Assembly (NCBI GenBank): GCA_017506865.1
Contig: JAFCMP010000030.1
Coordinates: 62,001-126,000, forward strand
From: Tribonema minus
Lineage: Eukaryota; Sar; Xanthophyceae; Tribonematales; Tribonemataceae
DNA: 64,000 bases
Direction of reading: 5' to 3'
Of the stretch, positions 23,101 to 33,600 are shown piece by piece (position 1 is the stretch's first letter; every line of letters begins with the position of its first letter). The notes under the pieces are model-generated. The model made no database searches and had not been told where the DNA came from. It saw only the letters and a program-made list of their open reading frames with translations. Position numbers and translations under genes: made by a program.

Positions 23101-26100
23101 AAAATGCGCCTGCAGCCGCATGCTCACCTTTCGGCACGCCTTGGTCATGTCATCCTTGCAAATACATACCCATCATTTGGTATGTATGTAGTCCAATCGC
23201 TTATCAATAGAAATATACCTTATCACTTAGAGCTCTACGATCTTTTAATTCGTTTTCATATACATACCTACCTTATCTTAGCAACCTCACCTTTCGGCAT
23301 GCCTTGGCCACATCATCCTTGAGCTGATTGGTGACCTGGTCAGGCGGCAGCTCCCCCTCCTTGACAATGCTGATGCCCTTTTCCTTGTCAATGTGGCTGC
23401 AATGAAACGCAAGCGCGGGCATTGAGAATGCTAGGATCGATTCACAATGTCCACCCTGCCATATCTACATATCTTGGCCTTGATGTACATGCTGATTTGT
23501 GACCGTCACTAGATGGTGTACAGCACAGCGGCAGTGTATTGCTCAGTGGTGGAGTCACACGTGCGGTCAGCCAAGGGTGCATGTGAAATTAGGCAGCTGC
23601 ATGCCCTACATCGATATCAACAAAATTCACTATCAAAATAGCGACCTTCACTATCAAAATAGCGACCTGCAATAGAGCGAGGTCACGTATAGGCTGCAAA
23701 CACCAGCTGCCGTGCTGCGAAATGCCGTCCTGCCTTTCAGTGATGTAACTGAAACACATATGAAAACTGTGTGCAGATACTGGCGGCGGTCAACAACAGC
23801 TGGGAACCCAGACTCTGGAGTGCAATTGGTGATTATGCAGCAGCATTGGCAGTGATACACTTGACGTCGAAACCTAAGCCTAGCCCGGTAGCAGCACGCT
23901 GGCAAGCTCAGAACCCTAGCCCTAACCCTAGGAGCTCAATGCATACATACCTGGTGCCCCATCGGCAGTTGAGGCCCGCTGGGCAGAAGCCACGCACGTC
24001 CTGGGGTGACGACAGTTACGGCAGTTATGAAAGTTATGTCGGCCATTGTAAAACAATAAATACAATGCAGGTGAGCAGTGATGACATGACAGTCATTAAG
24101 TGTGTCATTGTGTGCTGAGCGGTGCGAGGACATGCACCAAACTTCAACTTGCTGTGAAAGTTCAAAGGCCTGCTGGGCAGAAGCCACGTACGTCCTGGGG
24201 TAACGACAGTTACGGCAGTTATGTTAGCAGCGCACACGGCAGACACGTTGCGGGTGAGCGGTGGTGACAGTCATCATGTACTTCTACTTGTACTTCTGTG
24301 CCATTGTGTGCTGAGCGGTGAGCAAGCCATGCACCAAACTACAACTTGTTGTGGAAGCTCAACTTGTAGTGGCACCGCTTGATTCAGCAGCTTTATTAGT
24401 GGAGCAATGACCATGTTGATGGAGTGTTGACGACCAGTTTCTGGCTTGCAAGGGGCCAAACCAGTGCTGAGAGGGAGCACTGTGTCATTTTGGGTCGCTA
24501 TGAGCAGCTGCCACAGGCTGCAGTCAGCAATAAACCGAGAAGGACATCATGTCACGTGTCATACTTATAGCTACAATGCTGTCAACCAGTGACTATTGCG
24601 CAGTGCCAATCTGCAACGTTGCCAAGTTCACATGAGCACATTTTTGACACAAGTACACGAGACTTTCGAATACATGCATGTAATGTGGCTCAGTGGAATC
24701 AATATGATTAAGATTATGTACGCTGTAAGCCATGCATATGCTTACCCAAACAGGGCAGGGGTGGCCCAGGTCCTTGGGCTTGCGCTTCAAGAAGCCCTGA
24801 GAACAAGGGACAAAAGAGTTCCGGTTCAGTGAGGACAGAACAGACGCCTGTGCACGCAAACATTCACAACATCGAAGTAATTACAAAAATAGAAGTGATG
24901 ATAAGAGGAAGCGCTGCAAGCATCCGCTTGAAGTGTGCGACAATTGTTTTCAGCTCATGTGGTGGTGTCTATGAACCTCACAGGATCCTGCAAGCATGGT
25001 GTGTGTGTGTGCCAGCAGCACAGACGCCTGCACGTGCACATGATTTTAGCCGGAAATGGTGGCGCTACAGGTATCCGATTCATCACGCATGCGCATGACA
25101 ACATCAGTGGTGGTGTATGCGGATCTAAATCAGTACACTTACAATGCACTTGCAGTGCATGTAGTCTTCATTGAGCACGCTGCATGTGTACCGACCATGG
25201 CAGTTCACAGCAACAAGGAACTGCTTCATGAATGAGAGTTGCGTGCTGCCGGAATGGAAAAGAAACGGCAAAAGCGTCAAAGCGTCACCCTACGTTTCCA
25301 CTTGACACCTTGCTCTGCCAACTTGAATTCTGGCTTAGGGCTAGGATCAGGTTTGGGTTAGCAGAACCAGCGGCAGAGCTGATCACTCTGCAGCTTTTGC
25401 AGACTCAGATCCAGCGCGCAGCGCCTTGATTTAGGGTTAGGGTTGGAATTGACACATAGGGTTAGGTGTTCGCACGTTTGAAGCACTTCAGGCAATTTGC
25501 GTCATGGGATTGGAGCGTCCACACTCAACACATGGTCTGTGAAGCGCTTCAGGAACTTGTCTAGTGCTCGTCCTTTTCACCGAAACATGGGTTGAAGATT
25601 TCACCATGTTTCGACAGCAAGCATTTCTGGAGCCTGTACATACAAACAAGTTGTGACAGAATTCACCTGAATGTCATGGTCGAATTTGCAGGAGTCGCCA
25701 TAGCTGCATGATCCCATGGTCAGCTGCCTGCACACCATGGTCTCGGGGTCCTGCGATGGGCAGCCAACGCAGCAGCAATCAGCACGCCAGCAACGCTTTC
25801 ATTTACACTAACCCCCTCATTAAGCAATCAACAAGTCAGCGTGGCAACACAGGTCATGCAATAACACCCTTCCTCCACTTTGCAAGACTCTTCCTCAACA
25901 ACCCTGAGCTTGCCAAATGAGTTTGTACCCGTGCACCTGACCTATCATCTGGTCCGTTTTCCTAAACACGATTAAAACTTTGAGCCTAGCCCTGGTTGAG
26001 GGGGGGAGCTAGTCGAGGGCTGAACACTTAACCCTAAACCGAACCCTACGGAAAATTTACAACGAAGCGTATACATGAGGCAACAACCTATGTGCGTCCC

Positions 26101-27222
26101 TGAAAGGTGCTCTCGGTTTCACCCTTCATGCCAGCAGTAAAGGCTGAGTACGCATTAAAGCCATGTGGCTGACCCGTCCCACAAGGTGACGGGTCTGCCT
26201 TTTCACCACACCTCGAGGCCTGCAGCATACCAGCATGTACTGTGTACACTTCAGATAACATGTCCCACAAAAAAATGCAGGGCATCACCATACAATACTG
26301 TGAAACTTCGACCTCTCACAGAGATTTAAAAAGGCAGCATGCCACCATACAGATACAATTGTGCAGTCGCGTGCAAACACTCACCACCGTCAGATCACGC
26401 GGGCGTTTCAAGTTCATGCCCCTCTTCTCCCTGTCCTTCCCCTTTTTGCCGTTTCGTCTGTCCCCCTGCCCCTGCCTCTCGCTCCCCCCTCCTCCCCCCT
26501 CACCCCCCTCTACCGCCCCCTGCTTCGGCTCCTGCTGACCCCCCTCTTTGCCCGCTTTTGCCGCTGCATCTGCCGCCGTGGCTGCTGCGAGCTTGTCCAG
26601 GTGCTCCTTGGACAAAACGAATTGCGCCTTGATCGGCGCATAGCCGGTGGAGCGTCCTGTGTGATGGTGGAAGTCAGAGTTAAAGTCTGACATTAGGCGA
26701 GACACACACTTTAGAATCAGATATAACTGCATAGTCCAACAGCGGTCTTGGCAGACACCGTGAAGTGTCCAGCCGGCACCGGCAAGGATGCCACTGCAGC
26801 AAGCAAACGGTCAACGAAGGCTTGGACAGTCAATGAGAAAGCGACAAAGCCAGGAGAAGGTTTAACCTCAACAGATTTAACGTCAACTTTACGTGCATGC
26901 CACAGCTGGCAGCATGCATACCTCGAGCTGCAGCGACAGGCGCCACCGCAGCGCCACCACCCGTTGCCGCAGCAGCAGCAGCAGCAGCGGCGGCACTTGC
27001 AGCACCAGCCTCCGCAGCTGCTGCCCCCGCCCCAGCTGCAGAACCATTGGTGGCGACACCACTGTTGCCAGCGGCAACGACTCCATCAGCTGTAGAAATC
27101 GCACCGCTGCTTGTTGCAAGCACTATGTCTGCCGGTGTCGCAGCTGCTTCAGCAGCAGCGCCATCAGCAGCAGTGTCGTCAGCGGCGGCGACGGCAGCCG
27201 CAATGCTGTCTCCCGCGTCCAT
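8119..27222 (-). CDS. DUS3: tRNA-dihydrouridine(47) synthase, 19 exons
   Basis: Flavoenzyme that reduces uridine 47 of tRNA to dihydrouridine using NAD(P)H. The 19 exons in transcript order are 27222-26922, 26656-26385, 25750-25667, 24796-24746, 24000-23951, 23396-23291, 22031-21942, 20069-19979, 19364-19268, 18406-18331, 17401-17294, 17093-16946, 16406-16325, 15523-15384, 14585-14508, 13624-13479, 10165-10100, 9183-9121 and 8214-8119. All phases agree, giving 714 residues and one stop. Residues 1-100 are Ala-rich. Two CCCH zinc fingers follow, C198-C206-C212-H216 and C233-C242-C248-H254, as in eukaryotic DUS3. The TIM-barrel begins at APLTTVGNLPFRR (about 342-354). The catalytic Cys is C429 in NMGCPID. 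Other family motifs are [10 protein letters not shown] (K468), [15 protein letters not shown] (H501) and VIGNGDI (about 534-540). The C-terminal helical part carries [20 protein letters not shown] and [10 protein letters not shown]. The intron at 16407-16945 has a GC donor; the others are GT-AG. Start Met 27222 is the likely one but is not proven; an upstream in-frame Met exists at 27306. Confidence 0.93.
10930..12420 (+). other. Ala/Pro/Ser/Thr-rich open frames inside a DUS3 intron
   Basis: Within the 3.3 kb DUS3 intron (10166-13478), and on the opposite strand, lies a run of open frames. They encode low-complexity Ala/Ser/Thr/Pro-rich protein, followed by a charged, His/Gln-rich segment with a basic KRKRR patch near 12370. 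The composition (alternating GC-rich codons, few stops) differs from neighbouring intron DNA, so this is probably a gene or mobile-element remnant nested in the intron. I recognise no catalytic domain. It is not an intact single frame as it stands, and I do not assign a family. Confidence 0.35.
12065..12745. repeat. inverted duplication with about 300-base arms
   Basis: The plus strand of about 12065-12372 and the minus strand of about 12745-12440 encode clearly related protein segments. Shared pieces include [35 protein letters not shown] and [10 protein letters not shown], in the same order. At the inner ends CCGTTGGTGATTGAC (12351-12365) is mirrored by GTCAATCACCAACGG (12445-12459), leaving a loop of roughly 80 bases. 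The arms have diverged at many positions, so the event is not recent. It sits in a DUS3 intron, so the unspliced transcript could form a long imperfect hairpin. Confidence 0.8.
12806..13344. mobile_element. miniature Tc1/mariner-pogo-like DNA transposon
   Basis: The two ends are inverted: CTGTAAATGCCCC at the left, GGGGCATTTACGG at the right (reverse complement CCGTAAATGCCCC), one mismatch in 13. Each end is flanked by TA (12804-12805 and 13345-13346), the target duplication of the Tc1/mariner superfamily. Subterminal GTAAACGCC / GGCGTTTAC motifs repeat inside, as in pogo-like elements. The 539 bases hold no transposase, so it is non-autonomous. It lies in a DUS3 intron, just beside the inverted duplication and one copy of the dispersed repeat. 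Confidence 0.65.
13354..13462 (+). repeat. dispersed repeat, copy A (long form)
   Basis: A 109-base block that reappears at 19090-19197 with few changes; both share CTCGTGGCCAATGACTGCAA, GACCACGGTTATTGGTGGAA and the end AGCTCTACGATCTTTTGATT. Only the terminal part recurs at 23228 and 35298. It ends just 16 bases before a DUS3 exon. Confidence 0.8.
15600..15945 (-). repeat. two partial copies of a DUS3 exon acceptor boundary
   Basis: The start of DUS3 exon 15384-15523 and its upstream intron (about 15486-15545) reappear, diverged, at about 15600-15665 and 15880-15945. Shared parts are the GCCGCAGCC...CTCGCT...GCTGCTGCCTC core followed by a TGAG-rich intron tail. The copies lie in the intron upstream of the real exon (in transcript order) and do not keep a clean reading frame. 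Confidence 0.6.
16197..16262 (-). repeat. partial copy of DUS3 exon 16325-16406
   Basis: The core GTAGCGTTGCAGGCGGC matches GTAGCGCTGCAGGCGGC of the exon, with the adjoining CTTTGGC/CTTGGTG and TTCAGCTTGACG/TTGAAGTTGACG parts in the same order. It covers the 3' part of the exon and the first bases of the intron, and has diverged beyond coding use. Confidence 0.55.
17163..17205. repeat. head-to-head telomere-like repeat
   Basis: Two G-strand units (AGGGTTAGGGTTA) meet about five C-strand units (ACCCTAACCCTAACC and on), so the tract inverts at a TTAA centre. It lies in the DUS3 intron between exons 17093 and 17294. TTAGGG-type runs without inversion lie near 10179, 21173, 25430, 39206, 45658, 58078, 61877 and 63777. 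Confidence 0.85.
17402..17765 (-). repeat. three tandem copies of a DUS3 exon-acceptor unit
   Basis: The acceptor end of DUS3 exon 17294-17401 plus its upstream intron is repeated three times, with exon-like parts at about 17478-17523, 17590-17628 and 17682-17727. Each ends in GCGCGTCATCTGGG or close to it, i.e. a CCCAG acceptor followed by ATGACGCGC on the minus strand. Units are about 100 bases long and spaced by GAAT microsatellite runs. Each copy keeps a potential acceptor, yet only the copy at 17294-17401 continues into the conserved active-site exon. Confidence 0.85.
18507..18538 (-). repeat. copy of the acceptor boundary of DUS3 exon 18331-18406
   Basis: GCAGAGCCCACTCGCTGTGC followed by ACGGGCAAGCA matches the exon start and acceptor at about 18392-18423 with two changes. 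It lies 100 bases upstream in the intron (transcript order). Confidence 0.75.
18891..19030. repeat. 70-base tandem duplication
   Basis: Two adjacent 70-base units (18891-18960 and 18961-19030), beginning GATACCTGTGCGAAAA and ending CCCATGCCTCG, differ at a single visible position. The near identity marks a recent duplication in a DUS3 intron. Confidence 0.95.
19090..19197 (+). repeat. dispersed repeat, copy B (long form)
   Basis: Second long copy of the element at 13354-13462, same orientation, also inside a DUS3 intron, ending about 70 bases before exon 19268-19364. Its last 35 bases are the part shared with the short copies. Confidence 0.8.
19845..19890 (-). repeat. copy of the donor boundary of DUS3 exon 19979-20069
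   Basis: CACGCACCGACAGAGGTGAG followed by CGGTGC matches the real exon end and donor at about 19972-19997 (CACGCACCGACAGTGGTGAG) with one change. The copy lies just downstream in the intron (transcript order) and carries the same potential GTGCGTG donor. Confidence 0.75.
22840..23160 (-). repeat. several copies of the donor end of DUS3 exon 23291-23396
   Basis: The real donor region reads CTCACCTTTCGGCATGCCTT on the plus strand. A close copy (TGCTCACCTTTCGGCACGCC) is at 23121-23159, and shorter ones lie near 22847 (CTCACCTTTCGGTA), 22930 and 23010 (CTCACCGTTC, CTCACCTTCCAG), with GTATGTA-rich spacers. They make a degenerate array downstream of the donor. Confidence 0.65.
23228..23259 (+). 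repeat. dispersed repeat, copy C (short form)
   Basis: AGAGCTCTACGATCTTTTAA followed by TTCGTTTTCAT matches the ends of copies A and B with one or two changes. It lies in a DUS3 intron 30 bases from exon 23291-23396. Confidence 0.8.
24166..24223 (-). repeat. copy of the acceptor boundary of DUS3 exon 23951-24000
   Basis: CTGGGCAGAAGCCACGTACG and the following TCCTGGGGTAACGACAGTTA match the exon start and its intron at about 23978-24020 with few changes. The copy would encode the first residues of the zinc-finger segment (DVRGFCPAG-like) behind a CCCAG acceptor. Confidence 0.8.
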
Positions 27223-30200
27223 CGGCGCAATGCTACCCGCAATAGGCTCCTGAGCGAAAACGGCAAGCAAACGAAGCCAGTTCAAAATTGGCTGTTTCAT
27301 GCACACAGCGGAGGTTCTTGGCTACCACGAACGGCAGTGCAAAGCCAGGTGCGCGTGGAGCGCTGCATCAGACATTGCATGGATACAACATTTCAACTGA
27401 TACGCAAAATTGTGTCTGTTGCGGTGCAGACACTAGCAGCAGAGCATCGGATAAGCCAGCTGCTAAAACCTGTGAAAGCTGGAACAGCAGTAGTGCGCCA
27501 AATGTGCAGCAACATTGGCACTGAGCCTCTCTCATGGCGCATTGGAGCATTATTCCTTTAGTTTGTCAAAGAAAACATAACACCATGCAAGAAGCCGGGC
27601 CTCAGTGATCCGCGTTGAAGAGGGAAAGTAGGTTGGAAATAGATTGACAATATCCACTGCCAGCACTCCCAGCACAACCGGAGGCCCGCTCTTGCAGCGG
27701 GAAATCAGCAATATAATAATTCAAAGAATCATGGCCGTTACAATTCACATACTACGAATCCTTGCGGGCAGGACCACAAAAACAAGTACTCAGAATGTGC
27801 AATGCGCGGGACAAGTGTTCTGCGAGAGTGAACACTGCCACTGGTTAGCAATCAGATCATATCCTTATGTCTAGCCTTAACTATGGGCAGCGGCGATAGC
27901 AATGGCTGTGCCTGGCATGAGTTGTCCACTCTTCACACCTCATTAGCGCCCGCTGCCACAGGATCATACTTCTCCGCCGCGCCTTCCATAGTTGCTCCGA
28001 TCGCTGCTGACGTTACAGTGACTGTCACCAGCGGACGCGCGACCAGCTCACCAGCCAGATGTGTCTGTGCACGTGCACTTGCTTTTTGCTTTTCAGATCA
28101 AGCGAACAACGATGAAAGATTTAAGTTGAAGTTGATGAAGAGCGCGCGTGGTTGACTATGGTGTTTTTGTTCAACCTTTGTTCGTTGCAACAATGGCTGA
28201 GCATGCTTAGGGACGGCAGCGATGTAATTGCGCGTCACAACGTGAGGTGCCGGATTCTGGATTTTGACTGTTCAATGACGGCATCATCCTGTGCTGCAAC
28301 ATCCCATGCCTAGCCGTGATCCTTTGTCAGGGTGCAATGTGCAGAGCACAGAGCGCGACGAAAAAGTACTGACAGCAAACACGCCGGTTTTCAGGATGAT
28401 GCAGTCAAGTCTGATCATTCATAATGAATGTAGTGAGGGTTCCACGTGGCACATGCTATTAGTGACAATGTAAGACGAGATGTGCCATGGTATACTCAAG
28501 TTGCCCATCTGCCCTGCTGGATGCTGCGCTTTGCTGCTATGTTCATATAAAGAAAACAACTGCGGTCTCCTCGTTGCTCGCAACAGTTCCATTCCCCCTT
28601 CCTCAAGCTCAAAGCTAAACTCTTTATTCTCAGACATGAAAGGCGCTGGTATTGGCTCTCTTGTAGCTGTGAACTGGACCTGTAGGTTTCACGGGCGTTC
28701 CGCAGGCCCAATGGGCTTGGCTGCGCACAAGGTGCTCTCTAAGCAGCCAGACGTAGGCAGACATGCTACTCGCGGTAGGCATGCGGCACCAGAAAGTCAC
28801 TGGAACCGCATTATGGCAGCAAGCTTGGAGTATTTGGCATACAGTTGACCTCGGTTTTGCCCTATGGATCAGAATGTGCCACTCCTGCAGGGATTCCACA
28901 GCTTCAACAAATCATGAACAATCTTCTAATCATCGCTGTGTGAGTGCCCTCGCAGAACGCTTACTTTCATCACACAGACCCTTAGCTCCTGTGCTTTGCA
29001 TTCAAGGTATGACAACCTCATCTGAGAGGATGCATTCTCTCTCCGCTGCTCTCTCTCTCAGATTTCTCTTCACTTCAAATTCAAACTTCAACCCTACCTA
29101 CGCGCCTGTGAAAGTGAAACCCTAACTCGAAAGTTTTTCTGCAGAGGACATCAAGCAGCGAGGCGTAGCAGGAGCGGCTCAGTAGCAGGGGGTGTATTGT
29201 TGCTGAGATAACATCGGCTGGTGCTGCGACACGGCTTAGCAGCGCTACAGCAGGCAGGAGTGATGAGCGAGCTAACGCTATCTGGCAGCGTACCCGCGCA
29301 GGTAAGATCGCTAGGCTGCACAGGACGTTGCTCCTAGGTGCGCCGATGAGGCATGCAAGATTCAATCAGCTGGCGCATTGTGTCCTGCCTCAGTCAAGCA
29401 TCGTAGAACACGATAATGAATGTTGTTGCCATCCAGCGTTCAACTGCATCTGCGATGGGATTCAAGGCAGCAACTTGGGCAGTCATAGTCTCTCACAGAC
29501 GACGTCGCTGAGCTCCTCTGCTTTGGCAAATTATGTTGTTACGGGCATAGTACGCATTGTTCGAAGTTTGAGTTCACGAAACCCATATCTTGATGCCTTC
29601 GCGGATCGTTTGCACCTCTCGGCAAGTCAGAAACGCAGTCACTGCTGCGGTGAACCTGCAATTTGCTTTGACTCAATCCTGCATATTGAAGAGATCAAAA
29701 ACCTTGAATGAGAACGATGACTGCAGGGCAATCTTGCAGCAGCTCTGGCAGCAGTAATGACAGCTTCTCATTCTCAACTCACCGCTTCTTGCCTGATGAT
29801 GTCTCGCCAACTATGGCAGTAGATCAGCTTGCCTGTGTAATTTACTGTTGGGTTGAATCCAGGACTTCCCCCCTTTCTCTATGTTTGGACAGCAGATCGT
29901 ACACTCGTAGGCCGCATACGTCTGTACACGCAATTATCGCAGGTCCTGACAATACTTTGCGTTGCAATGCTGGCAAGGCCTGGGCCGTTTCTTTTCTTCA
30001 GTTTGTGCTGCCATATGAAGAGGAGCTTTACACGAGCTGGTGCTCCACGGAATGTCACATCTAGACAAAGATTAGGAGTAGATGAACAAACGAAAATAGT
30101 CATGCTGGTTGCAATGCTATTGGCTTGCTGAACCATGGGGACAAGCGTATCAAGTATATCAGGATATCTTGTTTTTTCAAAAGTCAACAGATGATGTAGC

Positions 30201-30675
30201 CATATCTTTGAGGTATGCTGGTGCTTGAGCTTGAGTTACTGCCCGTGGAAGGTTGGGTTGTTCTACCAGAGCTTTCAGGAGCGGCATCTGAGGCGCACTG
30301 CCGTGTTGACGACAGTGGCTGACACCACCTGAAGTATCTAGCCTGCACCGGATGTGCACTATGATCACTTTCTGAGGCACGTTGCCACCTCTGAGCGGCT
30401 GACGCGGTTGCAGTAGCCAGTTGTCAGGACACAACTAGCCATGAAACCATCGTGTGGCGTGGTGCTAGACCACTCGTATGATACTAGACATAGGTGCAAG
30501 GGCGGTGCATTGCACCATCATGCAGCAGCTCCAGAGTCTGTGGTTACTAAAGATTTGTGCCTACTGCATGCACAAAACTTCATCATCTGTACAAGCTGAG
30601 CACTGCAACAGCACCCCTACCCGTGCTGAGCACTTCTGCCCATTCTTACCCTGCCCTCCTTTTGTGTTGTTGCAG
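27223..30675. other. divergent region between DUS3 and the proteasome gene
   Basis: This 3.45 kb separates the DUS3 start (minus strand) from the first identified exon of the proteasome subunit (plus strand), so it should carry both promoters and the missing first proteasome exon. I could not pick that exon: it must be short, start with ATG and end in phase 0. No other gene is supported; open frames here look random. Confidence 0.5.
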
Positions 30676-33600
30676 ATCCGCGAGGCTGCGTTAGCAGACT
30701 CACAGGCGGGCGGTTTCAACTTTGAAAACTGCCACCGGAATGCGCGCATTGTGGAGTCGCTGGCAAAGGAGGGGGTCAAGGGGGGATTGCCGAGGGCCAA
30801 GCTCACGGGCACCACAATCTGCGGGCAAGTGGTGCCTGTTGTTTTGGGCACTTTTCTGTTGCATGCGTTGAGATTTGCTTGTCGTGTGGATTCAAGGTGA
30901 TGCTTGACATATGTTAACATGTTATTGACAAGACTAGATCACGCTTGAGGTTTTGTGTATGTTGACAAGGCGTCCACCAGTGCTGGACTGGAACCTGTTC
31001 AGGTCAAATCCTCACCCTTTGAGGTTGTAGAATTCCAGTCACCTCGTTTGCACCCACTTTGTCTGCTGTCATCTCGCCGGTGATTGGCGCAAGCAGAGCC
31101 TCTGAGTGTGTGAATGCGTCACACGTCTGTAGCAATTGCCCAGGCAAGTGTGCTGTTGGCAGTGCGCCTGCACTAACCAAAACAGCGAAGTGTCGTCGCA
31201 TATGGCATCACGATGAACCTGGTGACCTGCCACCCTGCCGGGGGTATGGGCATGTTCTGACGAAAGCCTGACGAAAGTCAGGTGTAAGCGAGGGTACGTG
31301 AACGGCTCATGTGAGCATGCATGAGCCACACTGGGGCCTGTCGCTATCGGCTTTGCACTCACTTTTTCAGCGTCATTTAAACAGCACGTTTCATGTGTAA
31401 TTCTTTCAGTCTAGTGCTCTGCACCGCGCCACATAGCTCAATGCTAACTCACTCATTCGCTTCTGCTGCACTCACTCTTTTATGCCTTCACAGTTGCGTG
31501 TACAAAGATGGAATAGTGCTTGGAGCGGACACCCGCGCCACTGGCGGCACAGAGGTAAGGCCATTGAGGGTCAGGTCGGCAGACACACATATGAATGTTT
31601 GCGAAGCGTTTTGTGGTATATTGGTCCACTGCATCAGGCCCAACAGCGGTGCAAACTGATACTCCTGGATGCAGTTTGTGGTATTGTCTATCTGTCCACT
31701 GCATCAGGCCCGCATGATTGGCCAGCAGCGGTTGAGCGATGTGAAATGATACGCCTGGACGCACACATGTTTTGTGGCATTGTGGTACATCAGTGTGTAT
31801 GCGCATCATCTCATGCACGCGCGCCTGGGTTTGGGGCAGGCGTGTCTGCAGTTGAGCACTGCTGTGAAATTAATGTTTGCACACCTACGATCACACACCA
31901 CATCCTTTTGCTTCGACCAGTTCCCATGATTTTCTGGCAGTGATTTCTGATATGCACTGTCTGCATTTGCTGACGTCAACACAACTCGAGATCAGCACCA
32001 TTCCCTTAATCGAGTCATGCGCTCAAAGCATTGGTGTTTGTATGCATGTGCTGCGTGCTCACGCACAAGAGTTAGGTTTAGGGTTAGGCCTGACCCTACC
32101 GCTCAAACCTGACCCTTAACTCTAACGCAAAACCCCATCTCCAACTCTAAACACATGACCATTTCTCCAACTGGTAACGTGATGGCAAGTGTGTTAGGAG
32201 AGTTGCACTGTTGCTTCAGCTCAACTCCAAATTAACACCACAAACAAGCGTGTGATCATTGATAGCAAGTATGTGTGCGCTGCGTACATGTTCCCTTTTT
32301 CGCCCATCATGACAGGTGTGCGACAAGAACTGTGAGAAGATACACTACCTCGCACATAATTCAACTTCAAATCACCAGCACTACCGTACGTGTGATCGTT
32401 GATGGCAAGCGTGTATGTGTGCTGATTTTCTTTTTGCCCATGATGACAGGTGTGCGACAAGAACTGTGAGAAGATCCACTACCTCGCGCCCAACATCTAC
32501 TGCTGCGGCGCCGGCACCGCCGCTGACACGGAGAAGACCACGGAGCTCATCTCCAGCCAGCTGGATCTGCTCAGGCTGAGCACTGGCACACAGGTAAACT
32601 TCACCATTTCTTGTTCTATATATATTCGCAACCTGAATGTGAGTGGGGTCATGACAGACCGCGTTACTTCAACGTTTTACTTCGCTACGACATACTACTC
32701 TTGCGTGTGCTACATATTTATAACGCAGCACAGCATTGGTTTTGTAAGCGTTCTACTTCGTTGAAGTATCCGCGTTCGCTCAGGTGAAGCCAGTGACCCA
32801 CTGCCAGCTGGTAGTCTTTGGGCTACGCCCTAGAGAGTCGTCATCCTCCTCCTTCTAGGCTCTTTTGCATATCTGCTGATAGGTGCCTGCTCGCGCAGTT
32901 AATCCATTGATGTTTTACTGCATGCCAAGAGGCAATTGCAGGACGCCATCCTACCCAGTGTCTTGTTGCAATGCCCCACTGGTAGTCCTGTCCACTATGG
33001 CAACTGAGTGCATCATAGTGAAGAGGCGCCTGTTCTGTCTAACCCTAAGGCTAGGGTTAGGTCAAGTGCTGCCCAAGAAGGGCGGGTCACTCTATCACAC
33101 AAATCGGTGGTGTGCTCCCCCTCTTTTTACGTCCAGCGAGGATTAGGGGTAGGTTAGGGTTAGGGTTATGTTAACCCTAAGTCAGACAGGGTTAGGGTTA
33201 CTGTTGACCCTCTTACATACTCTGATTCTTCTGCATACCCCCACCTGCTGCTGTCTCGCATGATGATGGCCTGCATTATTAGTGAGCGCTGCTACCTCCA
33301 GAAGACCTACCAGCCAACTCTTGGCGTGGCGAACTTTGTTTATTTAGTCGTGAGCCCCATAGCGTCGCACGACTCTAGATTCTCGCATACATCTCTCTTT
33401 CCTCCAAGCATCTTTGGCGCCACAGTGCTGCGCTGATGCGCAACCTTTGCGTTGGTGCACACATGCTGTCTTGGTGCAATCGCGCTTGCACAATGCTCAA
33501 GCGCATGTGCTGTTCCCCTACCAGGGGGCCAGGATGATGCTCAACCTGTGCATCCTCATGTACCTCTTATTTCCTTGTTTCCTGTGATTACGGCGTGCAC

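Noticed and set aside
25500-25640. Possible extra DUS3 exon (minus strand, [20 protein letters not shown])
   Set aside because: The exons at 25750-25667 and 24796-24746 join directly in phase and match the family; this stretch hits a stop and has no proper splice sites.
26085-26235. Possible minus-strand exon between DUS3 exons 2 and 3
   Set aside because: Exons 2 and 3 join in phase 0 to a normal family sequence without it, and no acceptor/donor pair fits.
30478-30900. Open frame running through the first proteasome exon from an upstream Met
   Set aside because: The pyrimidine tract and TTGCAG before 30676 are a strong acceptor, and the upstream residues do not resemble a beta2 propeptide.
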